From NCBI RefSeq assembly GCF_947179515.1, contig NC_067474.1, positions 100,935,253 through 100,999,252 on the forward strand: DNA of 64,000 nt. The letters run 5' to 3'. The position numbers and the translations under genes were made by a program. This document shows, piece after piece, positions 55,153 through 64,000 of this stretch; positions within the stretch are counted from its first letter, which is position 1, and each line of letters begins with the position of its first letter. The notes under the pieces are model-generated. The model was not told the DNA's origin, did no database searches, and worked only from the letters and a program-made list of their open reading frames with translations. Source of the stretch: Apodemus sylvaticus (lineage: Eukaryota > Chordata > Mammalia > Rodentia > Muridae).

Positions 55153-56510
55153 TCACTTCTTTATTTTTTAAAATTTATTATTTATTCTTCTTTCATACCA
55201 TACATCCCAATTACAGCCTCTCTTCCACCACTGTTCCCAGTCCCCATCCAGTCCTCCCTCTCCCCCATCCACTGCTCCTTCATTTCCCTTCAGAAAAGAT
55301 CAGGCCTCCCAGGGATGTCAACTGAACTCAATATAACAAGATGCAATAAGACAAGGAATAAGCCTTTATATGAAGGTTGGACAAGGCAACCCAGCAGGAG
55401 GAAAGTAGGTTCCTCAAAACAGGTAAAAGAGTCAAAGACTCTGTTAGGAGTCCCACAGAACCCCAACCTAAACAACCACAATGCAAATGCAGAGGATCTA
55501 GAGCAGACCCACATAGGCTCCATGGTTGCAGCCCCAGTCTCTGTGAGGCCCTAGGAGTCCTGCTTAGATGGTTCTGTGGGCTTTGTTCCCCTGGTGTCCT
55601 CCACCCCACTGGCTCCTATACACCTCCCTCCCCACTTCCTTGGGGTTCCCTGAGCTCCCCCGAATGTTTGGCTGTGGATTTCTGCATCTGCTCCCATCAG
55701 TTGCTGAAGAAGCTTCTCCAATGGTGATTTTTTTTCCTCCAGTTGTGCTTGGTTCTACCCTAAGTCTCTGGGCTATCCGGCTTCCAGTTCCTGGCCATCT
55801 AGGCAGTGTCTGTCGGACATGTGCCTCAGTGCTTGGCCACTTTCACAAGCTCTGAGCCACTATTGCCCCAGTATATTCTTACAGGCAGGACAGGTTGTAG
55901 GTCGAAGGTTTTGTGGCTGGATTGGTGTCCTCATCCCTTCTGTAACCTTGCCTGGTTACAGAAGATGGCTGGTTTAGGCTCTTTATCCTTTATTACTAGG
56001 AGTCCTCCCTTGGATCACCCTCCTCCATTACTAGGAATCCTCACTAGGGTTACTCTCATGAATTCCAGGAAGTTTCCATTAGGTTTTTACATCACCCCTC
56101 AATTCCCTCCATTCTGGTCGTCTCTCCTGTGCTCTCTCCCTCCATCCCTCCCATGACTGATCCCTCCTGTTGTCATCCCCACCCGCCTCCAGTCTGTCTG
56201 CAAACTCTATTATTCATAAAACCATGAACTGGAAATAACCCAGATATCGCTCAACTGAAGATTTATGAAGAAAATGTGCTACATTTATACAGTGAAGTAT
56301 TTCTCAGCTGTTAAAAAGTAACATCATAAAATTTACAGGCAAATGGATGGAACTAGAAAAAAAATCCTGAGTGAGGCATTCCAGACCCATAAAGATAAAC
56401 ATGATATGTACTCACTTATGAATAAGTGGATATTAGCTGTTAAGCAATGATAATCAAGCTGCAATCCACAGCAAGAGCGGCTAAGCAACTAGGAGGGCTC
56501 TGGGGTCGGG
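55153..56510 (-). mobile_element. Lx-type L1 with inverted 5' segment, antisense
   Basis: Positions 55153-56210 are the reverse complement of the Lx 3' UTR, with the T-rich complement of the tail at the left. Positions 56211-56510 read in the opposite (sense) direction as the ORF2 end and 3' UTR start (ACTGGAAATAACCCAGATAT, GGCAAATGGATGGAACTAG, AATAAGTGGATATTAGC). Viewed on the minus strand this is an L1 whose 5' part is inverted, like 3271-4868. Open frames of 93-116 codons here are 3' UTR by-products. Confidence 0.82.
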
Positions 56511-56657
56511 GCACATGGGTCTTTTACTTCTAGCAGGTCAAAAAGTTCCTTTAAGTCTACATATGTTAAAACAGTGTGTTTTGGCTTATACATTTATGGT
56601 GTTAACTTATTATAAGAAGGTAAGTATTATTTTATAACTTCTGTTTAAAATTTTGAG

Positions 56658-56798
56658 AACTGGGCTAGTGGCACAACCTTTAATCCCATCATTTGGGAGG
56701 CAGAGGCAGGACAGCCTTAAAGGCCAGCCTGTCTACATAGTTACTTCCAAGCCAGCCAGGGTTAGATGGTGAGACCCTGCCTCAAAAAACATAACAAT
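56658..56798 (+). repeat. B1 SINE
   Basis: ATTTGGGAGGCAGAGGCAGG and GAGACCCTGCCTCAAAAAAC. Confidence 0.9.
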
Positions 56799-56914
56799 AG
56801 CATTTCTACTTTTCCCAAATCAAAAGAATCTGAGGATGTGAGGACAATCTATCTGATCTCTGTTACTCCATCGATCACCAGTGATAGTTCAGCTAATCTG
56901 GCTGGCTAGGGGAA

Positions 56915-57010
56915 AGGCCAGGTGTGGTGGTGGTGGTCTTTTCATCCCTACCACCCAGGTGCATCCCCCTGGAAGCTACACAGGACCATTTTATAGAGCA
57001 AGCCCACTCT
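56915..57010 (+). repeat. Degenerate B1-like SINE with (GGT)n
   Basis: GGCCAGGTGTGGTGGTGG and then AAGCTACACAGGACC. Confidence 0.5.
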
Positions 57011-57046
57011 TAGGAATGAACGTGAAGGTTGGTGATGTGAGTTGTG

Positions 57047-57172
57047 GAACACATGCTTAGCATGCAGGACACCCTAGGTTTCACCCCAGTGAACATGCTT
57101 AACATGCTGGAGACCCCAGGTTCAGCCCAGTGAACATGCTTAGCATGCAGGAGACCCTAGGTTCACCCCAGT
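57047..57172 (+). repeat. Three-copy 41-bp minisatellite derived from an ID/B4 head
   Basis: Copies at 57047-57090 (44 bp), 57091-57131 and 57132-57172. Each runs GAAC(AC)ATGCTTAGCATG ... TAGGTTCACCCCAGT. The unit resembles the tRNA-like box of ID/B4 SINEs. Confidence 0.9.
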
Positions 57173-57484
57173 GCCAGACAGATAGGCAAACACAAAATAC
57201 CAGGCAAAACCCTAAACCACTAGCGAACCTAAATTAACTTCACCCAAAGGCATTCAACAGCTGTTCTTTAAAGTTGGATTTGAGCATTTCCTACCAGGAT
57301 CCTCTTCTAATTCTTGATGCTGCTGGTTATCTCTGTTAATGCAGAACTATTTACTTAGGATTTCCTGCTCAGAATGATCCAGAAGGTTAGTCAGTATCAG
57401 GTTATCAAGAATCCTACCAACAAATTTGGCCAGGAAAAATGATAGCTGTTTTAGAAAAGATTAGTAAGTGTTACTGCTTTGGGT
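57173..57484. other. No feature recognised
   Basis: Unique-looking intronic sequence. Confidence 0.4.
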
Positions 57485-57496
57485 AATTATATGTTT

Positions 57497-57672
57497 TTTT
57501 TTTTGTTTGTTTGGTTTTTGGATTTGATTTTTCGAGACAGGGTTTTTCTCTGCATAGCCCTGGCTGTCCTGGAACTCACTCTGTAGACCAGGCTGACCTC
57601 GAACTCAGAAATCCGCCTGCCTCTGCCTCCCAGAGTGCTGGGATTACAGGCATGCGCCACCACCGCCCGGCC
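57497..57672 (-). repeat. Young B1 SINE with target duplication
   Basis: Full-length reverse-complement B1 with low divergence (AACTCAGAAATCCGCCTGCC, CACCACCGCCCGGCC). Flanked by AATTATATGTTT at 57485-57496 and 57673-57684. Confidence 0.97.
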
Positions 57673-57684
57673 AATTATATGTTT

Positions 57685-58202
57685 AAAATACCTTTTACCC
57701 CAGTGGGAAATACAGTGAGTACTGTGCTGTGGTGTAGAGCCGATTAAGAGCTTGTCTGTGATAAACGATAGCTGTCAACTGCAGCATTCATGGAAAACTT
57801 ATGATGCATTCATGTAACATACTCATTTTCCATCTCTATCAGGTTCAGCTGAGCACAGTGAAGGAAGCTCGCAAGCTTTTGCATGTGTTTTGAATTTTTA
57901 AAGAGTGCACTCAAATGAAAAACAACACATTTAATAAAATCTCAGAATTTTGCCCATTTGGACTTTGGATTTGACTAAAGTTCACCTTGTACAACCTATA
58001 CAAAACTTACTTGCTTAATTAAAAGGAAAGTTTCAAATAAGGTATAAAAGAACTGATTATTTATCAACCTTAAATGTGTTGGCAGCTGAATTCAGAATAC
58101 TACATAATGCAGAAATAAAGTTATTCCAAATTTTATTGTTTAACTCTATTTCCTATCAACTTGATTTTGAGTTTTAATTAGTGAGAAAGGGGTAAATCAT
58201 TA
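57685..58202. other. Repeat-free AT-rich stretch
   Basis: No repeat or exon recognised. Confidence 0.45.
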
Positions 58203-58455
58203 GAACTGGAGAAGGGCCTCCCTGGTTAAGAGTGCTTGCTCTGCTGTCATGAGCATTCCACACAAACGTCTATAATCCCAACACTGAGCAGAGGAGCTGG
58301 ACTTTGCCAGCTTCTAGACTAGCTAAGACTCGAGCCCTGGGTTCAAGGAGAAGCTGCCTCAGAGAAACAGGTGGGGAGTGATGGAGGAGGACACCTGATG
58401 CCTTTTTATTTGTCTCCTTACACACCTTTATGCATGCATATACACACAAGAAAAA
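58203..58455 (+). repeat. RSINE1/B4-type SINE
   Basis: AAGAGTGCTTGCTCTGCTG, TATAATCCCAACACTGAG and GACACCTGATGCC, with an ACACACAAG end. Confidence 0.75.
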
Positions 58456-59222
58456 AGTAAATATTAAAAGATGTAAATTCTCATATATTTCACTTTGTGA
58501 TTTCATTATGTGCTCTTATTTTTCACTTTGTATTATAATTAGCTGTTCCTGATTCTGACATTTTTGACCTTATTTTATATTAGATACTATATTAAACATG
58601 GTATTCAACAGACATTTATTAGCTGCTGATATGAATAGCTCTGCAGTGATGAATAAGGCACAGAAACTCCAGAGACTCAGAAGTGCAGGGTAATTATTCA
58701 GTAGCTTTGGGGAGAACTCTTCCTGCTTGATCCACTTTCTAATTGGCATCCAGGGGCTGAGCACATGCAGCTGCTACCCAGAGGGAAATGGCCGCTTCAC
58801 AATTCCAAGTCTTCCACGTCTTGAGAAGCTGGAGGGACGTTAGAGACTGAGCCTGCCTCTCCATGTACACAGACTCTCTTCGCCTGAAATACAATGTCAC
58901 GTTGTATGTTAAGCCTCGAGGTAGCTGCAGGAACTGAGAAAGAACATGCAGCAGCTTCCTCTACATCATTGTGCTCTTGGATATTTGTTTCTTTCTGAAC
59001 ATTCCACTGTTCTTCCAAACCATGGGTTTATGTACCCCAACTAATCTGTGCATATATTTCCCTGTTCAGTTGAGCTCTGCTTTGAACTGTCACATGTGGT
59101 TACCTGCCAGCCAGCATTCACTAGTGGAAATGAAGCTATCTCCATGTAGTAGTGTCTGGGTCAGCACTTAGGTGAGCACTTGGCTCTCACCTATTTCAAT
59201 GAGATTTCCTTATGAAAGAAAA
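58456..59222. other. No feature recognised
   Basis: Unique-looking. Short opposing frames (58797-59171) have no recognisable domain. Confidence 0.4.
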
Positions 59223-59420
59223 TGGGCTGGGTGTGGTGGTGTGTACAGGAGAGGCACAGACAGGTGGGTCTCTGTGAGGTTTTGGCCAAGCTGGCTTACA
59301 TACTGAGTTCCATGCCAGCCAAGGCTACATAGTGAGAACTTGTCTCAAGAAAAAACAAAACAGCAAATAAACCCAGTAACAGCAGCAACAACAACAAAAA
59401 CACAAACAAACAAACATCTC
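59223..59420 (+). repeat. B1 SINE with (CAA)/(CAAA)n tail
   Basis: GGGCTGGGTGTGGTGGTGTG head with an internal deletion, TAGTGAGAACTTGTCTCAAG, then a degenerate A-rich repeat. Confidence 0.8.
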
Positions 59421-59780
59421 TCCTACTCACACACACACACACTGAGTCCCATAGTTAAAAAGAGCCTAAGATTCCCATTTAAACCATAGTTAACTTTTAA
59501 CTCACATGATACAGCGGGGACTTTCTTGTGTTTGGGGTGCTATAGCAGGGTAGGGAGGCTCAGGGGGATGGAAAGCAGAGGATGAACCAGCCGATTGAAC
59601 AACATGGACAAGAACGCTTGGGACTAGGAGGTTTGATCTCAGATGGGAAAGTGTTCAGGGGTTGAAGGAGTGAGCTGAAGCTCTGCCGGGTTGAAGGACT
59701 GAGGAGAGTGGCTCACATTAGGCCTTTGGGTTGTGGTGAGGAGTTGAGTTTTATTTTAAAGTGCAGTGGGAACCTACTGA
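59421..59780. other. No feature recognised
   Basis: A short (AC)n lies at about 59428-59441. The rest is unique-looking. Confidence 0.4.
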
Positions 59781-59782
59781 GC

Positions 59783-59862
59783 AGTTTTGGGCTGGAGTTG
59801 TGAGCCACCTGATGTAGATGCTGGGACAGGCGTTCATACCCTACGCCATTTTTTCAGCCTTG
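59783..59862 (-). repeat. B2/B3 fragment
   Basis: Reverse complement: GAGTTGTGAGCCACCTGATG and TTTTTTCAGCC. Confidence 0.7.
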
Positions 59863-60505
59863 CAGGAATAACTTTTTCCCTTTGTGATTATTGTTACTTT
59901 GTGCTGCACTTGTGGGATAGTCTCTGGGTCCATTTTGGGATACACTGATCATGTTAACAATAGAGAAATTTACTATAAAATTCTGCTTTTGATTTGGTCT
60001 GCTTTTAGTTAACTAAGGATGACAGTTAAAACCACTAAGCTATAACTTTTCTATTCTGCATGAATTTAGTAATTTAATTTTATGAGAAATAACAAATGAG
60101 GTTGATTGGTCACTTTGTACAAATCAAGAAAAATATTGCCATTAAGCTTGTAATTGGTCTACAGGATTCTTTCCAGGAGTAAAGCCTTATTTTGATGTGA
60201 GAAACAACCAAGAGACTGAAAAATTATGCTGGTTGTATTTCTCTTTGAAAATGAGTAAGTTTTAAAGTGGTCTTAAAGCCAATTAAATCTATTTGTTAAA
60301 ATTAGACTGGCCCATTTTCGATATTACTTGTGCATAAGCATAGGCATAAACAGTGAGTAAAATCTTCCATCATTAATTTTTCTTTCTCTGTTTATGCTGC
60401 TCACACTTTTGAATCCTTTAGTGGTAGATTTCCCTACTTGAAGTGATTTAGATATCAGAACATTATTCTGTCTCATTCATTTCTTCTCACTCACCCATCT
60501 CTCTT
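59863..60505. other. Repeat-free AT-rich stretch
   Basis: About 640 bp with no SINE, LINE or coding signal. Confidence 0.45.
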
Positions 60506-60635
60506 CTCTGAGACAGGGTCTCAGTGTGTCCTATTGTCTAGCCTGGAACTCTCACTAAGTGCACCTGGCTGCCCTTGAACTCAGAAAGATCATCTGCCTC
60601 TGCCTTCTGAGTGCTGTGATTACCTGGCTGTGACA
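60506..60635 (-). repeat. B1 SINE (first of three)
   Basis: Reverse complement: TGAGACAGGGTCTCAGTGTG and GAGTGCTGTGATTACC. Confidence 0.8.
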
Positions 60636-60639
60636 TTTT

Positions 60640-60798
60640 TTGTTTGCTTGTTTTTGAAACTGGCTTTCTTGTAACCCATGCTGCCCTAGAACTCATAGTG
60701 TAGCTGAGAAAGACCTTGAGCTCCTGATCTTCCCACCTCTACCTCCTAAGTGCTTACTAAGTGTAACTAAGGGGTTCCAGGTGTGTACCACCATGTCT
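60640..60798 (-). repeat. B1F-like SINE (second of three)
   Basis: Reverse complement: TTGAAACTGGCTTTCTTGTA, with the B1F-type extra middle (GCTGAGAAAGACCTTGAGC) and GGTGTGTACCACCATG. Confidence 0.75.
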
Positions 60799-60814
60799 AT
60801 ATTTATTTTCCCCC

Positions 60815-60964
60815 TTCAAAACAAGGTTTCACTATGTAGCTTTTTCTGTCCTAGAACTCACTGTGTAGACCAGGCTGGTCTTGAACTCCCAGAGATCTGC
60901 CTTGCTTTGCCCCCCAACACCCCAGTGGTCAGATTAAAAGTGTTCTTCATTATGCCCAACTGTA
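60815..60964 (-). repeat. B1 SINE (third of three)
   Basis: Reverse complement: AACAAGGTTTCACTATGTAG and TGTAGACCAGGCTGGTCTTG. Confidence 0.85.
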
Positions 60965-61044
60965 TTCCTTATTTCTAAAGAGTATGTTAAGATTGGAATG
61001 AAGATTTTTGTATTTGTAACTTGGTTAAAATACAAATAGAAAAG

Positions 61045-61180
61045 GGACTCTGAGTGCACTGGTGCAGGCTGATGTCTTTACCTACTCTGGATGCTGAGAC
61101 AGGAGAATCTCTTGAGTTCAGAAGTTCCAGGCTAGACTTGGAAACAGTGAAATTCTCAGCAAACAACCCCCCCCCCCCCA
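61045..61180 (+). repeat. B1-like SINE with poly-C tail
   Basis: Diverged sense copy (GGATGCTGAGACAGGAGAAT). A 14-base C run at about 61166-61179 stands where an A-rich tail is expected. Confidence 0.65.
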
Positions 61181-61399
61181 CCACCACAAAATGTGTTTTT
61201 TTGTGGAAAAAATTAGAAAATGCAAATGATCATGTTCCCCCAAATCTTCACCCAAATTTAGTTTTTAGTCATTTTAATGTGCATATTGAAACCAAACTAG
61301 TTGGGCTGGACTTTACCTGCCTCTTATTACATTTATTACACTATCTCAGGAAGGTTACTGTCTTTTTGATCCTTTTTGATCCGTTTCTTTTCTTTTTTC

Positions 61400-61578
61400 T
61401 TTTTAAGTATGTACAGTGTCTGTGTCTCTGTGTGTGTATGCCCACTTGAGTGTAAGTATCCACCCTGGCCTGGAATTCTGTGAGGTTGTAAGATGTAGGA
61501 TGTGATACTGGGAATCAAACTTGGGTCCTCTGCAAGAGCTGTATGCCCTCTTCACTGCTGAGCCATCTTACCAGCTTC
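61400..61578 (-). repeat. B2/B3-type SINE
   Basis: Reverse complement: ACTTGGGTCCTCTGCAAGAG and GCTGAGCCATCTTACC. Confidence 0.88.
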
Positions 61579-61659
61579 TAAATCTAGTCTCCCCTCCCCC
61601 ATAATGAATATTTACCCTAGGTCTTAATAGGAATTAATCCATGTAAAGTGCATTGATAG

Positions 61660-62125
61660 TTGAATGACTACTTGTAAATGTTGTGTGTGTGTGTATGTGT
61701 GTGTGTGTGTGTATGTGTCGTCCATCTGTCTGTCTGTCTGTGAAGGTGTGTGCAGGTGCTTGCATAGGCCAGCAGAGAGTACCAGATTCCCTGGAGCTGG
61801 TTACAGGTGGTTGTGAGCCGGATGTGGTTCTGTGAACTGAACTCTGGTCTTTTGTAAGAGCAACAAGTGGTTTTGTGTGTGTGTGTGTGTGTTATTTTAT
61901 TTATTTACATTTCAAATGTTATACCCTTTCCCAGTTTCCCCTCCAGAATCCCCCTATCCACTCCCCCACATCTCTGCCTCTATGAGGGTGCTCCCCCACC
62001 TACCACCCACTCCTTCCTCAGAGCCCTAGCATTCCCCTATGCTGGGTCATTGTGTCTCCACAGGACCAAGGGACTCCCCTCCCCAAACAAATGTTCTTAA
62101 CAGCTGAGCCATCCCGCTAGCTGCC
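61660..62125 (-). repeat. B3-type SINE split by L1; (TG)n and (TCTG)n inside
   Basis: Left part to about 61875: a (TG)n at 61681-61716, (TCTG)n at 61725-61742, then CCCTGGAGCTGGTTACAGG. The right part TTCTTAACAGCTGAGCC (62092-62108) follows the L1 insert. Confidence 0.8.
61877..62088 (-). mobile_element. 5'-truncated L1 3' UTR fragment nested in B3
   Basis: The + strand is the reverse complement of a murine L1 tail (TTATTTACATTTCAAATG, TCCCCTCCAGAATCCCCC, CATTCCCCTATGCTGGG). The complement of the A-tail has become (GT)n at 61876-61892. Near-identical AACAAGTG/AACAAATG flanks at about 61863 and 62087 suggest the target duplication. Confidence 0.88.
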
Positions 62126-62139
62126 TGTTCTTACTATGT

Positions 62140-62220
62140 TGGTTTTGAGACTGGATCTCCCTGTGTAACCCAGGCTAGCTTTGTACTCAGAATCCTCCTG
62201 CCTTAACCTCCCAAGTTGTA
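62140..62220 (-). repeat. B1 fragment
   Basis: Reverse complement: GAGACTGGATCTCCCTGTG and CTCCTGCCTTAACCTCCC. Confidence 0.8.
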
Positions 62221-63025
62221 ACAATTCTTTTGTGTGAGCATAAAAATGTTTTAAAATGTTTTATACTGAGTAATAATCATTCTTTTTAAAACAAACCATT
62301 TACCATTTGGTAAAAAAAGGCTATCTTTGAGGACTTAGATTGGCTACTATAAAACTTTTATTCCTTGGATAAATAAGACCTTAGGTTTTAAGAAACAACC
62401 GCTTTTCATTTGTATCCTCTTAAATATTTAGCGTGTAAGTATGCACATATGGTACTTTAAAATTCAAGACTGGAGAAAGTGCTGTAACAGGTCAGGCATC
62501 AGTCAGTTGGTTTTGTTTCTTATTTCAGTTGATTTGTTCTCCCGGGTGGCAAAGAGTTCCAATTTCCTGACTTCATCTTATTTTAGATTTTCATTTGAAA
62601 ATCTGTGGGGATAACTTAGAAGGAACTAAACTGTAAAGATAGCTTTGATAGCAGTTTGATGTACTTAGGAAGTTGCAACCAAGGAGTCATCAGTCAACTC
62701 ATATCACTGGTTTAGTCAGTCCTTGAAGTATAGGTAACCTTATTTAAGACTGAGTAGCACGCTGGTTATTACAGCTGGTCTACTGGAATGAATGCTCATT
62801 GGAAGTTCATAACATTTCTCTTCTCACCTCAACTTTGCCATGGTGGGTTTCTCTTTGGCAGTTTGCTTTAACCTTTTCTGGGAGTAGGGGGTGGTGGTGG
62901 ACGCAGTAGGGTGGCAGGTTGTCTTATTCCCAAGGTGGGCAGCGCTGAACTCAGTGCTCCTGCTTCCGCTTCTGGAGTAGCTGGAACTTACTACATCCCT
63001 TCCTTTCTTTGGTAGGATTTAGCTC
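62221..63025. other. Repeat-free stretch, about 800 bp
   Basis: No repeat recognised except a short GGTGGTGG patch at about 62891. No exon supported. Confidence 0.45.
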
Positions 63026-63122
63026 AGGTTGGCCTCATTATGTAGTGGAGGCTGGCCTTGAACTCTTCATTTTCTAACCTTTTCCCAAGAACTGAGTTAT
63101 AGGAGTTCACCACATGCCTATC
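63026..63122 (-). repeat. B1 fragment, diverged
   Basis: Reverse complement: GGAGGCTGGCCTTGAACTC, with a weak right end. Confidence 0.6.
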
Positions 63123-63484
63123 CCTTCCATGCTGTTTTTATAACAGTATCCCAGGTTATTGCCCTCAGGTGTATAACTTGACTGGAATTGTTCTCAAAGT
63201 CTTCATGGGGTTGTGTGGAGCAAGCAGACTCCAGTGGGAAGTGGCCCATCACTCAGACTCTAACCTGCCAGACTCACACTGGGAAAAGTGAAACTAGTTA
63301 GATTACAGCGTGACTGTACAAAAGGATAGGGGTTGAGATGGCTGGTGTTTTTTTTTTTTTTTTTCCCCCAAATACAGCTCCTGTCTTCTCTAATTACTCT
63401 ATTGAGCAAAGGGCTCCGTCCTCTTGGACGGACCACTTGGTCCTCTGCTTTATCTTGCGTTTAGAATTACTAATGAAGTATTTT
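63123..63484. other. No feature recognised
   Basis: Unique-looking apart from a T-run at about 63347-63364. Confidence 0.4.
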
Positions 63485-63705
63485 CCAGGGCTGGAGATAG
63501 TACTAAGCTCAGTTAGTAGTTACCTAGTATTCATGAAACCCTAGGCTTGATCTCTGATACCACATACAACTGGTTATGATGGTGCACTTGGGAGATGGAG
63601 GTAGGAGATCAGAAGGTCAAGGTCATCCTTGCCTTCATAGCAAGTTCAAGGCCAGTCTCTGCTATAAAAGACCTCTCTCCGAGTATAGACCTGGTCTCCA
63701 AATAT
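63485..63705 (+). repeat. B4-type SINE
   Basis: ID-like head (GGCTGGAGATAGTACTAAGC ... CCCTAGGCTTGATC), then a B1-like part (TCAAGGTCATCCTTGCC, AAGTTCAAGGCCAGTC). Confidence 0.72.
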
Positions 63706-64000
63706 ATGCATTTTACTTTTGTTAGCTCACATACTTTTAGATTCTCTGTAAAAGGCAGTGATTGAAAGTTGCTATTTTGTTGAGCTTGCTTTTAAAGGTA
63801 GAAATATTCCATTGAGTCTCCATGAGCTTTCTCCCTATAGGAATCGTACCTGTGTTTTTAAATGTCTTGTCCTGTTAACTTAGGAATGCCCATGGCAGAG
63901 TTTAAAGCTTTGAAAGAAGAGCTGAGGCTAAACTCAAGCTTCTAATAGATATCAGAATTTAGTACTGGGACTGGAGCAAGGCCTGCTGCCAGCCCTTAGA
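63706..64000. other. No feature recognised
   Basis: Unique-looking intronic sequence to the window end. Confidence 0.4.

Noticed and set aside
55377..56156. Overlapping open frames of 93-116 codons
   Set aside because: They lie in the antisense Lx 3' UTR, which is non-coding and recurs elsewhere in the window.
1..64000. Assignment to rat rather than mouse-like murine
   Set aside because: The L1 3' UTR is compatible with rat, but the near-consensus ID copies abundant in rat are absent and the youngest B1s look mouse-like. Left as murid, Mus-like most likely.
1..64000. tRNA, rRNA, snRNA or snoRNA genes
   Set aside because: tRNA-like boxes found all belong to B2/B3/B4/ID SINEs. No intact cloverleaf or snRNA sequence was seen on either strand.

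Overview
The window is mammalian nuclear DNA from a murid rodent. It carries B1, B2/B3, B4/RSINE1-like and ID-like SINEs on both strands, murine-type and Lx-type LINE-1 fragments, rodent-specific medium-reiterated repeats and very long simple-sequence tracts. The youngest-looking B1 copies look mouse-like. The L1 3' ends are compatible with either the mouse or the rat lineage. No young rat-type ID burst is visible, so a Mus-like murine is my best guess, but the species is not proven. Nothing bacterial or viral was seen, and no complete protein-coding gene was found.

Layout. Positions 1-26235 are intergenic or intronic DNA packed with SINEs. This part holds a 5'-inverted (twin-primed) L1 at 3271-4868, several hAT-like rodent repeats, an old L1 fragment and a 0.75-kb CA-rich array at 23487-24235. 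Positions 26247-32709 hold a full-length but dead L1 bounded by an 11-bp target-site duplication. It has promoter monomers, an expanded poly-G tract, a frameshifted ORF1 and a broken ORF2. Positions 32721-43265 return to SINE-rich DNA, with an older L1 tail, and one rodent repeat that was hit by two later insertions at 39100-40331.

The only convincing gene signal is a CpG island at about 43270-43910. It has GC boxes, an NRF-1-type palindrome and an inverted CCAAT box, and it ends in a strong splice donor at 43451/43452 on the + strand. I read this as the promoter and non-coding first exon of a housekeeping-type gene whose first intron fills the rest of the window (43452-64000). No downstream exon could be recognised and the gene could not be named.

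The presumed intron 1 contains longer repeat-free AT-rich stretches, an ancient Tigger-like DNA transposon split by SINEs (45980-47170), two antisense Lx L1 pieces (one also 5'-inverted), a 380-bp polypyrimidine TCCTC tract, and young B1s with clean target-site duplications. Long open frames in the window are either L1 remnants or by-products of simple repeats. I found no previously undescribed biological system. The most interesting items are mobile-element structures and repeat expansions.
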